DNA of 41,740 bases from Calidithermus chliarophilus DSM 9957 (GTDB taxonomy: Bacteria; Deinococcota; Deinococci; Deinococcales; Thermaceae): NCBI RefSeq assembly GCF_000430045.1, contig NZ_KE387023.1, forward strand, positions 2,967,341 to 3,009,080, written 5' to 3'. How positions within the stretch are numbered: the first letter of the stretch is position 1; each line of letters opens with the position of its first letter. Of the stretch, positions 1 to 9,744 are shown one piece after another. Position numbers and translations under genes: made by a program. Under the pieces are notes generated by a model, which saw only the letters and a program-made list of their open reading frames with translations, did no database searches and was not told the DNA's origin.

Positions 1-852
1 GTCCCGGGGCTGGCCGGGCTCCCCGGGGTGCGGGCGGCGGTGCAGGCCGGGCGGCGCGTGGCGCTGGCCAATAAGGAGAGCATGGTGGCGGCCGGGCCGC
101 TGCTGTGGGCCGAGGCCGAGAGGAGCAGGGCGCAAATCCTGCCCGTGGACTCCGAGCACTCCGCCCTCTTCCAGAGCCTGGCCGGCGAACCCCTTTCCGG
201 CGTGGCCGAGCTCATCCTCACCGCCTCCGGCGGCCCCTTCCTGCACGAACCCGCCGACCTGCGCCACGTCACCCCCGAGATGGCCCTGCGCCACCCCCGC
301 TGGAAGATGGGGCCCAAAGTGACCATCGACTCCTCGACGCTGTTCAACAAGGGCCTCGAGGTGCTCGAGGCCGTGCAGCTCTTCCGCTTGCCGCTGGAGA
401 AGGTGAAGGTGCTGATCCACCCGCAGTCCTACGTGCACTCGCTGGTGCGCTTCCAGGACGGCAACCTCAAGGCTCAGCTCGGCCCCACCGACATGCGGCT
501 GCCCATCCAGTACGCCCTCACCTACCCCGAACGCCCCCCCACCCCCCTGCGCGACCTCCCCATCCCCGAGCGCCTCGAGTTCTACCCCCCCGACACCGGG
601 CGCTTCCCCGCCCTGGCCGCCGCCTACGAGGCCGGGCGCCGGGGCGGGCTGGCCCCGGTGGTGCTCAACGCCGCCGACGAGGTGGCGGTGGAGGCCTTCC
701 TCAAGGGCCAGATCGGCTACTTAGACATCCCGCGGGTGCTCGAGGCGGCGCTCGAGGCGGTCCCCCAGGGCGGGCTGAGCTGGGAGAGCATCGGGCACGC
801 CGACCTCGAGGCGCGCGTCCGCAGCCGCGAGCTGCTGAAGGTAAAGGTCTAG
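1..852 (+). CDS. dxr: 1-deoxy-D-xylulose 5-phosphate reductoisomerase (5'-truncated by window edge)
   Basis: Converts DXP to 2-C-methyl-D-erythritol 4-phosphate with NADPH, the first committed step of the MEP isoprenoid pathway in the cytoplasm. The reading frame is open from base 1, so the N-terminal NADPH-binding part lies upstream and is not visible. Visible family motifs are [17 protein letters not shown] (metal and substrate binding), TASGGPF, the flexible-loop region [21 protein letters not shown] and [10 protein letters not shown], followed by the C-terminal helical domain. The stop lies 3 nt before the next gene, an RseP-type protease; this dxr-rseP pairing is common in bacteria. Identity is very secure; only the start is missing. 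Confidence 0.96.
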   Translation, partial: VPGLAGLPGVRAAVQAGRRVALANKESMVAAGPLLWAEAERSRAQILPVDSEHSALFQSLAGEPLSGVAELILTASGGPFLHEPADLRHVTPEMALRHPRWKMGPKVTIDSSTLFNKGLEVLEAVQLFRLPLEKVKVLIHPQSYVHSLVRFQDGNLKAQLGPTDMRLPIQYALTYPERPPTPLRDLPIPERLEFYPPDTGRFPALAAAYEAGRRGGLAPVVLNAADEVAVEAFLKGQIGYLDIPRVLEAALEAVPQGGLSWESIGHADLEARVRSRELLKVKV

Positions 853-855
853 AGA

Positions 856-1878
856 ATGGCACTGTTGTGGTTTTTGCTCATCATCGGCGTCAGCATCCTG
901 GTCCACGAGCTGGGCCACTACTGGGCGGCCAAGGCTCAGGGCGTGGGGGTCAAGAACTTCGCGCTGGGCTTCGGCCCCACCCTGCTCAAGTTCGACTGGC
1001 GCGGCACGACCTGGCGGCTCAACGCCATCCCCCTGGGGGGCTACGCCGAGATCGACGGCATGATGCCCGGGGATGCCCACGGGTACTCGAGGCTCTCGGT
1101 CTGGGGCAAATTCCTCATCCTGGTGGGCGGCGTGGTGATGAACCTGCTGCTGGCCTGGCTGCTGCTGGCGACCCTCGCCAGCGTGCGGGGCCTGCCCGAG
1201 GCGGTGCCCGGCCAGGCCCAGGTCGCCGCCGTGGTCGAGGGCAGCCGCGCCGAAGCGATCGGGCTGAGGGCGGGCGACGTGATCGTGGCCCTCAACGGCC
1301 AGCCGCTGAAGAGCTGGGAGGAGGTGCGCAACTTCCGGGAGGGCGCGGGCGAGAAGCGCTTCACCGTGCGGCGCGGCGGGGAAACGGTGGAGGTTCGCTT
1401 CGACTGGCCGGGCGGCCAAGGCACCCTGGGCATCCGCTACGGGCCCATCATCCGGTACACCAAGCTCCCGTTCTTCCAGGCCTTTTTCCGCTCCATCGCC
1501 GACACCGTGACGGCAGCGCCGGCGGCCTTCCGGGCCATCGTCACCGGGCTGGTGGGGACGGTGGCGGGCCAGTCCAACACCGGCCTCTCGGGGCCGGTGG
1601 GCATCGTCTCGGTGACCGGGCAGGCCGCCCAGCAGGGGGTCTACACCCTGGCGCTGCTGATGATCCAGATCAACCTCTCGCTGGCGATCTTCAACCTGCT
1701 GCCCATCCCCGGCCTCGACGGCGGGCGCATCCTGATCCTGCTCGCCAACGTGATCGCCCGCGGCCGCATCACCCCCGAGCACGAGGCGAGGCTGAGCTAC
1801 GGCGGCTTCCTGTTCATGCTGCTGCTGCTGGTGCTGGTCACCATCAACGACCTGCGCAACCTCGGGGGCGGGAGCTAG
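856..1878 (+). CDS. rseP: RseP-type site-2 metalloprotease (peptidase M50) with PDZ domain
   Basis: A 340-residue integral membrane zinc protease of the family that cleaves substrates inside the membrane. The first transmembrane helix carries the catalytic HELGH at residues 17-21. A single PDZ domain follows (about 110-185, with GLRAGDVIVALNGQPL), and the C-terminal helices contain the second active-site element NLLPIPGLDGGRI, which supplies the third zinc ligand. It starts at ATG 856, 3 nt after dxr, and is probably cotranscribed with it. In E. coli the enzyme releases sigma-E from its anti-sigma factor; the substrate here is unknown because no anti-sigma gene is nearby. Confidence 0.93.
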   Translation: MALLWFLLIIGVSILVHELGHYWAAKAQGVGVKNFALGFGPTLLKFDWRGTTWRLNAIPLGGYAEIDGMMPGDAHGYSRLSVWGKFLILVGGVVMNLLLAWLLLATLASVRGLPEAVPGQAQVAAVVEGSRAEAIGLRAGDVIVALNGQPLKSWEEVRNFREGAGEKRFTVRRGGETVEVRFDWPGGQGTLGIRYGPIIRYTKLPFFQAFFRSIADTVTAAPAAFRAIVTGLVGTVAGQSNTGLSGPVGIVSVTGQAAQQGVYTLALLMIQINLSLAIFNLLPIPGLDGGRILILLANVIARGRITPEHEARLSYGGFLFMLLLLVLVTINDLRNLGGGS

Positions 1879-1892
1879 CGGGGAGGGTCCTC

Positions 1893-2528
1893 ATGGCTGC
1901 GACCACGGTGCTGATACCGGCCTACAACGAGCAAGACCACGTCGGCGCGGTGATCAAGACGGTGCTCGAGGCCGGCTTCCCGGTCATCGTCGCCGACGAC
2001 GGCTCGGCCGACGCCACCGCGCAGGTGGCCGAAGCCGCCGGGGCCAAGGTGGTGCGCCTGCCGCAGAACCGGGGCAAGGGCGGGGCGGTGGCCTACGGCC
2101 TGCGGCACGTCGAGACCCCGCTGGTGATGCTGCTCGACGCCGACCTCACCGGCCTGACCCCCCCGCACCTCGAGGCCCTGTTGGCCCCGGTGCGCGACGG
2201 CGAGGCCGACATGAGCATCGGCATCTTCAAGGGCGGGCGGCTGCAGACCGACCTCGCCCAGCGCATCACCCCCTACCTCTCGGGCCAGCGGGCCTTCCGC
2301 ACCGAGCTGCTGCGGCAGGTGCAGGGGCTGGAGGGAGCCCGCTACGGCATCGAGATGGTGCTCACCCAGCACGCCGCCGAGCACAAGTGGCGGGTGAAGT
2401 ACGTGCCGCTGGTGGGGATGGGCCAGGTGATGAAGGAGGAGAAGCGCGGCTTCTGGGGCGGGGTGGCCCACCGCCTGCAGATGTACCGCGAGATCCTGCG
2501 CTCCTGGCGCCGCCGCAGGGTCAGCTAG
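1893..2528 (+). CDS. GT2 family glycosyltransferase
   Basis: A soluble 211-residue family 2 glycosyltransferase. The start is ATG 1893, preceded by the Shine-Dalgarno-like GGGAGG, and the protein begins directly with the GT-A fold strand TVLIPAYNE. DDGS at about 35-38 and the metal/nucleotide-binding DAD at about 82-84 (MLLDADLTG) are both present. There is no C-terminal membrane domain, so it resembles the catalytic half of dolichyl-phosphate mannosyltransferase-like enzymes. Acceptor and sugar cannot be told from sequence. It follows rseP by 14 nt and probably belongs to the dxr-rseP operon. Its last 8 nt overlap the end of the opposite-strand gene at 2521. Confidence 0.85.
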   Translation: MAATTVLIPAYNEQDHVGAVIKTVLEAGFPVIVADDGSADATAQVAEAAGAKVVRLPQNRGKGGAVAYGLRHVETPLVMLLDADLTGLTPPHLEALLAPVRDGEADMSIGIFKGGRLQTDLAQRITPYLSGQRAFRTELLRQVQGLEGARYGIEMVLTQHAAEHKWRVKYVPLVGMGQVMKEEKRGFWGGVAHRLQMYREILRSWRRRRVS

Positions 2529-2811
2529 CCTTCTCGGCCTCCTCGAGCAGGCCCCGCTCGAGCTGGCTCAGCACGTACCCGAAGCGGTGCGGCTCGTTGA
2601 GGTGCAGGCCGAGCGCCGCCTTGCGGGTCGCGGCGATGGCGGGCTTGGGGTCGCCCTTCCGGGTGATGGCCTCGCGGAGCTGGGCCAGCGCCTTGCGGGC
2701 TTCGCGCACCTCGATGCCCGCCCCGTGGATGTGGGTGCCGGGCCCGGCCGGGTGGCGGTGGGAAAGCAGGCGCTCGAGTTCGTCCAGCAGTTCCAGGCTG
2801 CTCTGGGCCAT
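2521..2811 (-). CDS. Conserved-looking small protein of unknown function
   Basis: A 96-residue, probably soluble, mostly helical protein rich in Leu, Glu, Ala and Arg (LELLDELERLL near the N-terminus, LSQLERGLLEEAEKAS at the C-terminus). I do not recognise the family. ATG 2811 was chosen because a strong GAGGAGGGG ribosome-binding site lies 5 nt upstream; the frame extends further but those codons look non-coding. Its stop overlaps the end of the glycosyltransferase gene tail-to-tail by 8 nt, so the two transcripts are complementary at their ends. The gene is read away from mqnC. A histidine-rich stretch (HRHPAGPGTHIH, residues 18-29) is the only distinctive feature. Confidence 0.62.
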   Translation of the reverse strand: MAQSSLELLDELERLLSHRHPAGPGTHIHGAGIEVREARKALAQLREAITRKGDPKPAIAATRKAALGLHLNEPHRFGYVLSQLERGLLEEAEKAS

Positions 2812-2927
2812 AGTCCCCTCCTCGCGGTTCATCTCTAGGGTAGACCGGCTCGAGCACGCTGGCAAGGCGGGGCCAAAGGGGCGAACGGTACTTTTTTCAC
2901 CACGCGGGGCGGTAACATTGAGGGGAT

Positions 2928-2977
2928 ATGAAGCGGCTACCGTGGGTTGCATTGCGTCATGGCGAAGAGGTGACAGC

Positions 2978-2981
<4 letters not shown>
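2928..2981 (+). CDS. Possible 17-codon upstream ORF coupled to mqnC
   Basis: A short ORF (MKRLPWVALRHGEEVTA) starts 9 nt after a TAACAT hexamer (2913-2918) that could be a -10 element, so the message would begin almost on its ATG. Its TGA overlaps the GTG start of mqnC as GTGA, and its last codons contain the mqnC ribosome-binding site (AGAGGTGA). This geometry fits translational coupling. No homology supports it as a functional peptide. Confidence 0.3.
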
Positions 2982-4117
<1,136 letters not shown>

Positions 4118-4140
4118 CCCCGCGCCCTCAACCACAGCAA

Positions 4141-4168
4141 GGAATGGCCGGGAATTCCCGGCCATTCC
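4141..4168. terminator. 28-nt perfect palindrome between convergent genes
   Basis: Two perfectly complementary 14-nt arms (GGAATGGCCGGGAA and its reverse complement) meet without spacer between the mqnC stop and the end of the minus-strand ABC permease. It can form a strong hairpin from either strand. Neither side has a clear U-tract, so a bidirectional terminator is inferred from position and stability only. Confidence 0.6.
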
Positions 4169-4190
4169 GCGTTGGATGCAGGCTAGCGGG

Positions 4191-5372
4191 CTAATTCCGG
4201 AACACCACGTCCTCGCGCCGGAAGTTGCGCACCGCCAGCGCCAGCGCCAGCCCGGCGAAGACCAGCGTGGTGGCCCAGGTCAGGCTGATCTGCCAGCCCT
4301 GGGCCGAGCCCTTGACGATGCCGTCGAGCAGCAGCATGACGTTGAAGGCGGGCAGGGCGTAGTACCACTGCTGCTGGGTGAGGAAGTCGGAGAACTGCAG
4401 GGCGATGAGCGGCAGGATGAAGACGAACTGGAGGGGGGCCATGTAGCTCTGGGCCTCCTTGAAGCTGCGGGCGTACAGGCCCAGCGTGAGCTGCACCGAG
4501 ACCATCATGGCCGCGAAGAGGACGGCGGTGACGAGGAGCGCGAGGTAGCCGCTGGGCTCGAGCGCGAGCGCCCCGCCGAGCTGGGTGCCCCCGCCCTGCA
4601 TGGCCTCGAGCTGCCGCGCGAAGAAGCTACGCACCACCGTCCCGCCCAGCACGATGCCCGCCACCGAGGCCAGCGCCGCCGCCAGCGCCACCACCAGCGT
4701 CGCGAGGGCCTTGCCGAGCACCACCTGTGAGAGGGGTGCCGGGGTCGCCAGCAGGGCCTCGAGCGTCCCCTTCTCCTTCTCCCCCGCCGTGGTGTCGATG
4801 GCCACCACCTGCCCGCCGATGAGGATGAACAGCACCAGGAAGTAGGGGATGAAGAAGGCGAACAGGCCCGCCGAGCGCTCCTGCTTGGGCGAGGCGTCCT
4901 GGGTGGTGATCCGGAAGGGCTCGAGCACCGCGGGCGAGATGCCCCGGCTCTGCAGGGTGCGGGCCACCTCCTGGTCCTTCAGCGCCCGCAGGGCCCCTTC
5001 GACCTTATCCACCACCACGCTGCTCTGGGTGACGCCCCCCGAGAGCCGGCCGTAGATGACGTAGCGGCCTTCGCCGTAGGCCACCGCCGCCTGGACCACC
5101 TTCTCGCGCACCCGGGTCTCGGGGTCGTCCACGGGGACCGGGTCGAGCTTGGCGGCGCGCAGGGCCTGCAGGGCGGCCTCGGGCAGGTTCTGCACCCCCA
5201 CCGGCTGCACCTGCTCCACGGTCTTGCGCGCGGCGTTGCCCAGCAGCAGGCTGGGGCCGTACATCAGCAGGGGCATGAGCAAAATGGGCAGGATCAGGGT
5301 GCTGAAGATCACCCGGCGCTCGCGCAGCACCGAGAGCATCTCCTTGCGGAAAATACGCGTCACGTTGTCCAT
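4191..5372 (-). CDS. ABC-2 type transporter permease (NatB-like)
   Basis: A 393-residue membrane subunit. One N-terminal helix (VIFSTLILPILLMPLLMYG, about 22-40) is followed by a long extracytoplasmic domain (about 45-210) and a C-terminal bundle of about five helices, the layout of NatB/CcmB-like ABC-2 permeases that export ions, lipids or drugs. The segment DTTAGEKEKGTLEALLATP, typical of the family's coupling loop, is present. It starts 24 nt downstream of the ATPase gene and is the last gene of the four-gene minus-strand unit 7052-4191. The substrate cannot be told. Confidence 0.9.
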   Translation of the reverse strand: MDNVTRIFRKEMLSVLRERRVIFSTLILPILLMPLLMYGPSLLLGNAARKTVEQVQPVGVQNLPEAALQALRAAKLDPVPVDDPETRVREKVVQAAVAYGEGRYVIYGRLSGGVTQSSVVVDKVEGALRALKDQEVARTLQSRGISPAVLEPFRITTQDASPKQERSAGLFAFFIPYFLVLFILIGGQVVAIDTTAGEKEKGTLEALLATPAPLSQVVLGKALATLVVALAAALASVAGIVLGGTVVRSFFARQLEAMQGGGTQLGGALALEPSGYLALLVTAVLFAAMMVSVQLTLGLYARSFKEAQSYMAPLQFVFILPLIALQFSDFLTQQQWYYALPAFNVMLLLDGIVKGSAQGWQISLTWATTLVFAGLALALAVRNFRREDVVFRN

Positions 5373-5396
5373 GGATTGCCTCGATTCTCCGGCGGC

Positions 5397-6119
<723 letters not shown>

Positions 6120-6136
6120 GCATTTACTCCTTTGCC

Positions 6137-6466
6137 TCACCCCTTGGCCTGCTGCTGCCGGAGCTGGTCGCCCTGGCGGCGCAGGTCGTCGAGTTGCTTC
6201 CAGTGCTGCTCGAGCGCTGCCCTGCCCGCCTCGGTGAGGCCTATTTGGGTGTTGGGCAGCTTGCCGATGAACTGCTTGGTGATCTGCACGTAACCCGCCT
6301 CCTCGAGCCTGGACAGGTGCGAGGAGAGGTTGCCCTTGGTGAGGCCGGTGGCCCGCTGGAGGAACACGAAGTCGGCGCTCTGGCACGCGCCGAGCACGGT
6401 CATGATCATCAGGCGGGCCGGCTCGTGCAGCAGGCGGGTGGACTCGGGGTCAAAGCGCAGTTCCAT
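6137..6466 (-). CDS. Winged-helix transcriptional regulator (MarR/ArsR-like, HTH_34 type)
   Basis: A 109-residue DNA-binding protein. The N-terminal helix (LLHEPARLMIMTVLGACQSADFVFLQRATGLTKGNLSSHLSRLEEAGYV) and the following wing (ITKQFIGKLPNTQIGLTEAGR) match the small one-domain regulators often found beside ABC-2 transporters. The C-terminus is a charged helix, EQHWKQLDDLRRQGDQLRQQQ, probably for dimerisation. ATG 6466 lies inside the end of the upstream membrane-protein gene (17-nt overlap), which suggests translational coupling. It probably controls its own operon through the paired palindromes at 7064-7090. The effector is unknown. Confidence 0.9.
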   Translation of the reverse strand: MELRFDPESTRLLHEPARLMIMTVLGACQSADFVFLQRATGLTKGNLSSHLSRLEEAGYVQITKQFIGKLPNTQIGLTEAGRAALEQHWKQLDDLRRQGDQLRQQQAKG

Positions 6467-7052
6467 CGTCGTCCTTCACCGGCGGCAGGATGCGGGTGAG
6501 CTCGAGGTGGTCGAGCATCCCGCACGCGGCATACCCCAGGCCCAGCACCCCCAGGAACAGGCTCATCATCCAGTCCGGGCTCACGCCCAGCAGGGGCAGC
6601 GGGGCGAGCAGGGCCAGGGCCAGCGCGAGCAGCCGCCAGTGACGCCGCCCTCCCCCGGTAGCGCGCTCGTAGAGCCAGGCCGCGCCCGCCCAGACCAGGC
6701 CGCTGATGAAGACGGGCAGCTCGAGGCGGGCGTCGAGCGCCAGCAGGAGGGCCAGCAGCGGGATGAAGAGCACCAGCCAGGCGTCCAGGCGCCGGTTGGT
6801 CGCCGGGTTGCGCACCACGCCGTAGGCGGAGCGGTAGTATCCCGCCGCGATGACGCAGGAGAACAGCACCGTGGCCACCACCACCCCCAGGAGGATGACC
6901 CCCACCCCCAGCCCCTTCCCCTCGAACAGCGGGGAGAGCAGCAACCCCTCGACCATGAGCATGAAGCCCAGCGGAACCAGCCGCAGCCCCTGCCAGTAAC
7001 TGAAAAAGGCCGTGACCCGCCTGACTTCTTCCAACCGCCGGTCCTGGTTCAT
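6450..7052 (-). CDS. Multi-pass membrane protein of unknown function
   Basis: A 200-residue protein with about five or six hydrophobic helices (LVPLGFMLMVEGLLL, GVILLGVVVATVLFSCVIAAGYY, LDAWLVLFIPLLALLLAL, LPVFISGLVWAGAAWLY, LLALALALLAPLPLLGV, MMSLFLGVLGLGYAACG). I do not recognise a family. It is the first gene of the unit that continues with the winged-helix regulator, ABC ATPase and permease, so it may be an accessory or sensor subunit of that exporter; this is inference from position only. ATG 7052 lies just downstream of a candidate promoter with embedded palindromes. Confidence 0.8.
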   Translation of the reverse strand: MNQDRRLEEVRRVTAFFSYWQGLRLVPLGFMLMVEGLLLSPLFEGKGLGVGVILLGVVVATVLFSCVIAAGYYRSAYGVVRNPATNRRLDAWLVLFIPLLALLLALDARLELPVFISGLVWAGAAWLYERATGGGRRHWRLLALALALLAPLPLLGVSPDWMMSLFLGVLGLGYAACGMLDHLELTRILPPVKDDDGTAL

Positions 7053-7063
7053 CGCTTCACCCT

Positions 7064-7098
7064 AAACCAGTTTGCGGTACAAACCGGTTTACAGTCAA
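7064..7098 (-). promoter_or_regulatory. Promoter with twin palindromic operators for the 7052-4191 operon
   Basis: Reading the minus strand, TTGACT (7093-7098) is a good -35. Two related 10-bp palindromes follow: AAACCGGTTT (7081-7090, perfect) and AAACTGGTTT (7064-7073, one mismatch), 17 bp start to start. The second overlaps the expected -10 (weak CAAACT). The placement between -35 and the first gene suggests repression by the winged-helix protein of this operon. The motif match is direct; the regulator assignment is inferred. Confidence 0.5.
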
Positions 7099-7112
7099 GC
7101 CCTCAATGAAGA

Positions 7113-7136
7113 CCGCCAGGGCCTAGGCCCTGGCGG
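7113..7136 (-). terminator. Hairpin terminator after the 7158 lipoprotein gene
   Basis: A perfect 24-nt palindrome (arms CCGCCAGGGCCT and its complement) lies 21 nt downstream of the lipoprotein stop. On the minus strand it is followed by a short T-rich stretch (TCTTCATT). Confidence 0.65.
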
Positions 7137-7157
7137 CGTGTCCCAGTTCCCTCAGCT

Positions 7158-7670
7158 TCAGGGGCACTGGCCGGTGCGGTAGAGGTCGAAGCCTTCGTAG
7201 TTCTCGGCCTGGTAGGGAGCGGCCTGGGTCTTGTTGTCGTAGCCGTTCCAGCCCTTGGTCACGGTGAGGGTCTGCACGGTGCCCACCCAGAAGACCTTGT
7301 TGCCGTTGCTCTCGGAGTAGAGCAGGTACTTGTGGCAGGTGTTGCCCAGCACCACGTCGCCCGAGCCGAACTTGCCGTTGGTGTCCTCGTCGGAGTAGGC
7401 CACCACCTGGTAGCTGCCCTCCTCGGCGGCCTGCGGCAGCTCGAGGGCGTAGCGCTTGGTCACGTCGGGGTCCTTGATCTCGAGCTGGTTGTTGTAGCTG
7501 AACTGCCCTTCCGCGGTCAGGCCCACCAGGGCTAAGCGCATCTTGGACTTGTCCACCGTGGACCAGTCGCCGGAGAAAACCCCGATGACCTGCTGCCCGC
7601 CGATACCGGGGAGCAGACCGCACCCCGCGATCAGACCCGCTGCCAGTGTTGCGATCAGGTATTTTTTCAT
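7158..7670 (-). CDS. Small exported lipoprotein of unknown function
   Basis: A 170-residue precursor starting MKKYLIATLAAGLIAGCG: a signal peptide with lipobox LIAGC, so Cys17 would be lipidated and the mature protein anchored at the cell envelope. The rest is polar, with a likely beta-rich domain (QVIGVFSGDWSTVDKSKMRLALVG). A Ca-binding-like DEDTNGKFGSGD stretch suggests a metal-stabilised loop, and two further Cys are present (NTCHK, TGQCP). The family is not recognised. The start has an AGAGGAG ribosome-binding site. It appears to be a single-gene unit with its own hairpin terminator. It is similar in style, not obviously in sequence, to the lipoprotein at 13370. Confidence 0.8.
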   Translation of the reverse strand: MKKYLIATLAAGLIAGCGLLPGIGGQQVIGVFSGDWSTVDKSKMRLALVGLTAEGQFSYNNQLEIKDPDVTKRYALELPQAAEEGSYQVVAYSDEDTNGKFGSGDVVLGNTCHKYLLYSESNGNKVFWVGTVQTLTVTKGWNGYDNKTQAAPYQAENYEGFDLYRTGQCP

Positions 7671-7974
7671 GGTGATCTCCTCTTGTTCGTGCGAACCTAA
7701 TTTGGTTCTCCTGCACGGTAAAAATTCTCACTGAGCCTGCACTGAATCGTGGCTGTCACCCCGCTGATGAGCGGCTTCAGGAAAGCCCATGCAGCTCACA
7801 TCCAACCCGTGCCGATCCGGCGAAATACCCGTACTGCCGGGACTTCTTTTCGTTAATCAAGCTAAGAACCCCGTGGAGGACTACCTGGCCGGCCGCCCTT
7901 ACCCTCGGGGCGTGAGCAGCGCAAGGGAGGGGGCTATGGCCCCCTCCCGGTCCTTCCGCCGGGCCCGCCCCCCG
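7671..7974. other. 304-nt gene-free stretch with inverted repeats upstream of the lipoprotein gene
   Basis: No credible coding frame is seen. Next to the lipoprotein start are two nested inverted repeats, GTTCG-TG-CGAAC (7685-7696) and GAACC-N6-GGTTC (7693-7708), which could be an operator, with a weak TTTACC-17-TAGGTT promoter on the minus strand. The far end holds the hairpin terminator at 7925-7948. I see nothing else in the middle, about 7740-7920. Confidence 0.45.
7925..7948 (-). terminator. Hairpin terminator after the nucleotidyltransferase gene
   Basis: A 10-bp stem GGGAGGGGGC/GCCCCCTCCC with a TATG loop lies 27 nt past the stop of the minus-strand gene at 7975. Confidence 0.65.
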
Positions 7975-8766
7975 TCAGCCCTCGAGCGGGGGTTCAGGGG
8001 AGAGCCCTTCCCGGGCGACCGCCCGGATGAAGGCCAGCACTTCGTCCACGGCGGCCTCGGAAAGGGGCTGGCCGGCTTTCCAGGCCCGGGAGCGCTCGAG
8101 CAGAGGCGCCCACCCGGGCCATCGCCCCAGCGCCCAGCGCACCGCCCGGGGCTTGGTGCCCATCTCCCCTGTTTCCAGCGTCAGCAACGCCCGGCACATG
8201 GTCTCCACGGCGAAGCGCGCCAGGCCCGCGTGCCCCAGCATCTCCCGCCGCGCCGTGGTGCCGGCCCACTCGAGCCAGTCCGGCAGCACCTGCCGCACCG
8301 CCTGGCGCAGCGCCCAGGGCGGGACCGGACCGATCAGGGCCTTCGGATGGGGGCCGTGGAGCGCCACCCCGTGCTCCCGGACGGCCCAGAACTCCAGGAG
8401 CCAGTTGGCGCCCAGCGCCTTCCACCCGAGCGCCCTCCCGCAGCCGCGCTCGAGGGCGGGAACCCGCGTCTTGGGCACGAAGTTCGCCAGGAGCTCGAGC
8501 GGGACATAGGCCAGCTCGACCTCGGCGGCGTAGGGGTTGTCCAGCGCCTGCACCCGCGAGTGCACGGCCGAAAGCGCCGCGAACTCGGCCCCGGTGACGG
8601 GCGTCCGGGTCACGGCGAGCAGGTCCACGTCGCTGCTGGCGGGGTCGAAGTCGCCCAGCGCCAGCGAGCCCCGGAGGTAGAGGCCCTCGAGGCCGGCCCC
8701 CAGGGCCTCACGGATGCCGGCAGCGAGCGCCTCGACGACCTCCTGTACGTCTGGGTTCGGGTACAT
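7975..8766 (-). CDS. Nucleotidyltransferase-domain protein (AadA-like, DUF4111 C-terminal part)
   Basis: A 263-residue protein. The N-terminal half has the polymerase-beta-type nucleotidyltransferase signature LRGSLALGDFDPASSDVDLL, with the GS and D-x-D residues needed for metal binding. The C-terminal half is helical (PPWALRQAVRQVLPDWLEW, MCRALLTLETGEMGTKPRAVRWAL), as in aminoglycoside 3''/9-adenylyltransferases. This suggests an AMP-transferring enzyme acting on a small molecule, but the level of similarity I can judge does not establish drug resistance. ATG 8766 was chosen for its GAGGAGGG site; the longer frame lacks one. It is a monocistronic gene between terminators. Confidence 0.78.
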   Translation of the reverse strand: MYPNPDVQEVVEALAAGIREALGAGLEGLYLRGSLALGDFDPASSDVDLLAVTRTPVTGAEFAALSAVHSRVQALDNPYAAEVELAYVPLELLANFVPKTRVPALERGCGRALGWKALGANWLLEFWAVREHGVALHGPHPKALIGPVPPWALRQAVRQVLPDWLEWAGTTARREMLGHAGLARFAVETMCRALLTLETGEMGTKPRAVRWALGRWPGWAPLLERSRAWKAGQPLSEAAVDEVLAFIRAVAREGLSPEPPLEG

Positions 8767-8861
8767 GGCCGGCCCTCCTCGAGGCCTTATACCGGGTTCG
8801 AAAAGAGTCATCGAAACCAAAGACCTCCAAAGGCTGTCTTTTTGAACCCTAGAGCACTCCC

Positions 8862-8891
8862 TTCGGTCGGTTCAACGCTGAACCGACCGAA
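8862..8891 (-). terminator. Hairpin terminator after the second ABC-2 operon
   Basis: A 13-bp stem (TTCGGTCGGTTCA and its complement) with an ACGC loop begins 8 nt past the permease stop at 8899. No strong U-tract follows on the minus strand. Confidence 0.65.
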
Positions 8892-8898
8892 TCGGGTA

Positions 8899-9726
8899 TC
8901 ACCCGGTGCGCTTGAGCTTGCCCGTGCGCTTGGCCCAGCCCTCGGCCCGGCTGAAGACCCACAGGCCCATCGGGATGAACAGCAGGCCCATCACGAACAG
9001 GATGCCCAGCTCGGGCAGCACCGCGCTCAGCGGGGCCCCCACCAAGCGCTCGGGCGTGGAGTCGGGGTTGTTGATGCCCATGAGCTTGCGCGAGGCCTCG
9101 AGGGCGTAGGTGGCCGGGCTCAGGTAGGCCAGGGGCTGGATCCAGGCCGGCAGCACCGAGACCGGGTAGTAGATGCCCGAGACCAGCAGCAGCACCCCCT
9201 GGAAGATGTTGGTGGCCTGCGCGCCGTTCTCCGGGCTCATCACCGGCAGGATGGCCGCCATCAGGCCCAGGCCCATGAAGGCCAGGCTGCCCACCAGGAG
9301 CACCACCAGCACGCCCAGCAGGTTGGCCCCGCTCACCGAGACCTGGATGAACAGCACCAGCCCGACCAGGATCACGGCCGTGCGCACCACGCTGAAGAGC
9401 ACGGCGAACAGCGACACCCCGCTGAGGTGGATGAGCCTCGAGACCGGGGCCATGAAGGTGTACTCCAGCGTCCCCTCCCAGCGCTCGTAGCTGATGGAGT
9501 TGGCGATCTCGTTGTACATCGCCGAGAGGAAGCTCCATAGCAGCACCCCCAGCAGCAGCGTGAGGGTGAGGCGGAAGTCGTCCTGCGACTTGCCGATGAG
9601 GGCGATGGTCGCCGAGTTGACGATGGCGTAAAAGACGAACACGAACACCCAACTGATGTACCGCCGCGTCAGGTGCCAGTCACGGAACACGAAGGCCCAC
9701 ATGGGGCGTACGTAGCGTTCGAGCAT
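8899..9726 (-). CDS. ABC-2 type transporter permease
   Basis: A 275-residue, six-helix ABC-2 membrane subunit without a large external domain, like DrrB/NodJ-type exporters of drugs or glycolipids. Visible features are YISWVFVFVFYAIVNSATIA, LLLGVLLWSFLSAMYNEIANSISYERWEGTLEYTFMAPVSR (coupling helix region) and SGIYYPVSVLPAWIQPLAYLSPATYALEASRKLM, typical of the ABC2 membrane signature. The start is ATG 9726, with GGAGGGAG upstream. It pairs with the ATPase at 9805-10620, from which it is separated by a heptameric repeat array. The substrate is unknown. Confidence 0.9.
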   Translation of the reverse strand: MLERYVRPMWAFVFRDWHLTRRYISWVFVFVFYAIVNSATIALIGKSQDDFRLTLTLLLGVLLWSFLSAMYNEIANSISYERWEGTLEYTFMAPVSRLIHLSGVSLFAVLFSVVRTAVILVGLVLFIQVSVSGANLLGVLVVLLVGSLAFMGLGLMAAILPVMSPENGAQATNIFQGVLLLVSGIYYPVSVLPAWIQPLAYLSPATYALEASRKLMGINNPDSTPERLVGAPLSAVLPELGILFVMGLLFIPMGLWVFSRAEGWAKRTGKLKRTG

Positions 9727-9744
9727 AAAGCTCCCTCCGGTCGT

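Noticed and set aside
721-1782. 353-codon minus-strand open frame across dxr and rseP
   Set aside because: Shadow of the real genes in GC-rich DNA; its translation has no recognisable motif and is rich in His, Gln and Asp, as is usual for antisense frames here.
7789-9540. 583-codon plus-strand frame opposite the nucleotidyltransferase and ABC permease
   Set aside because: Composition is repetitive Gly/Gln/His/Arg with no motif; the minus-strand genes have clear domains.
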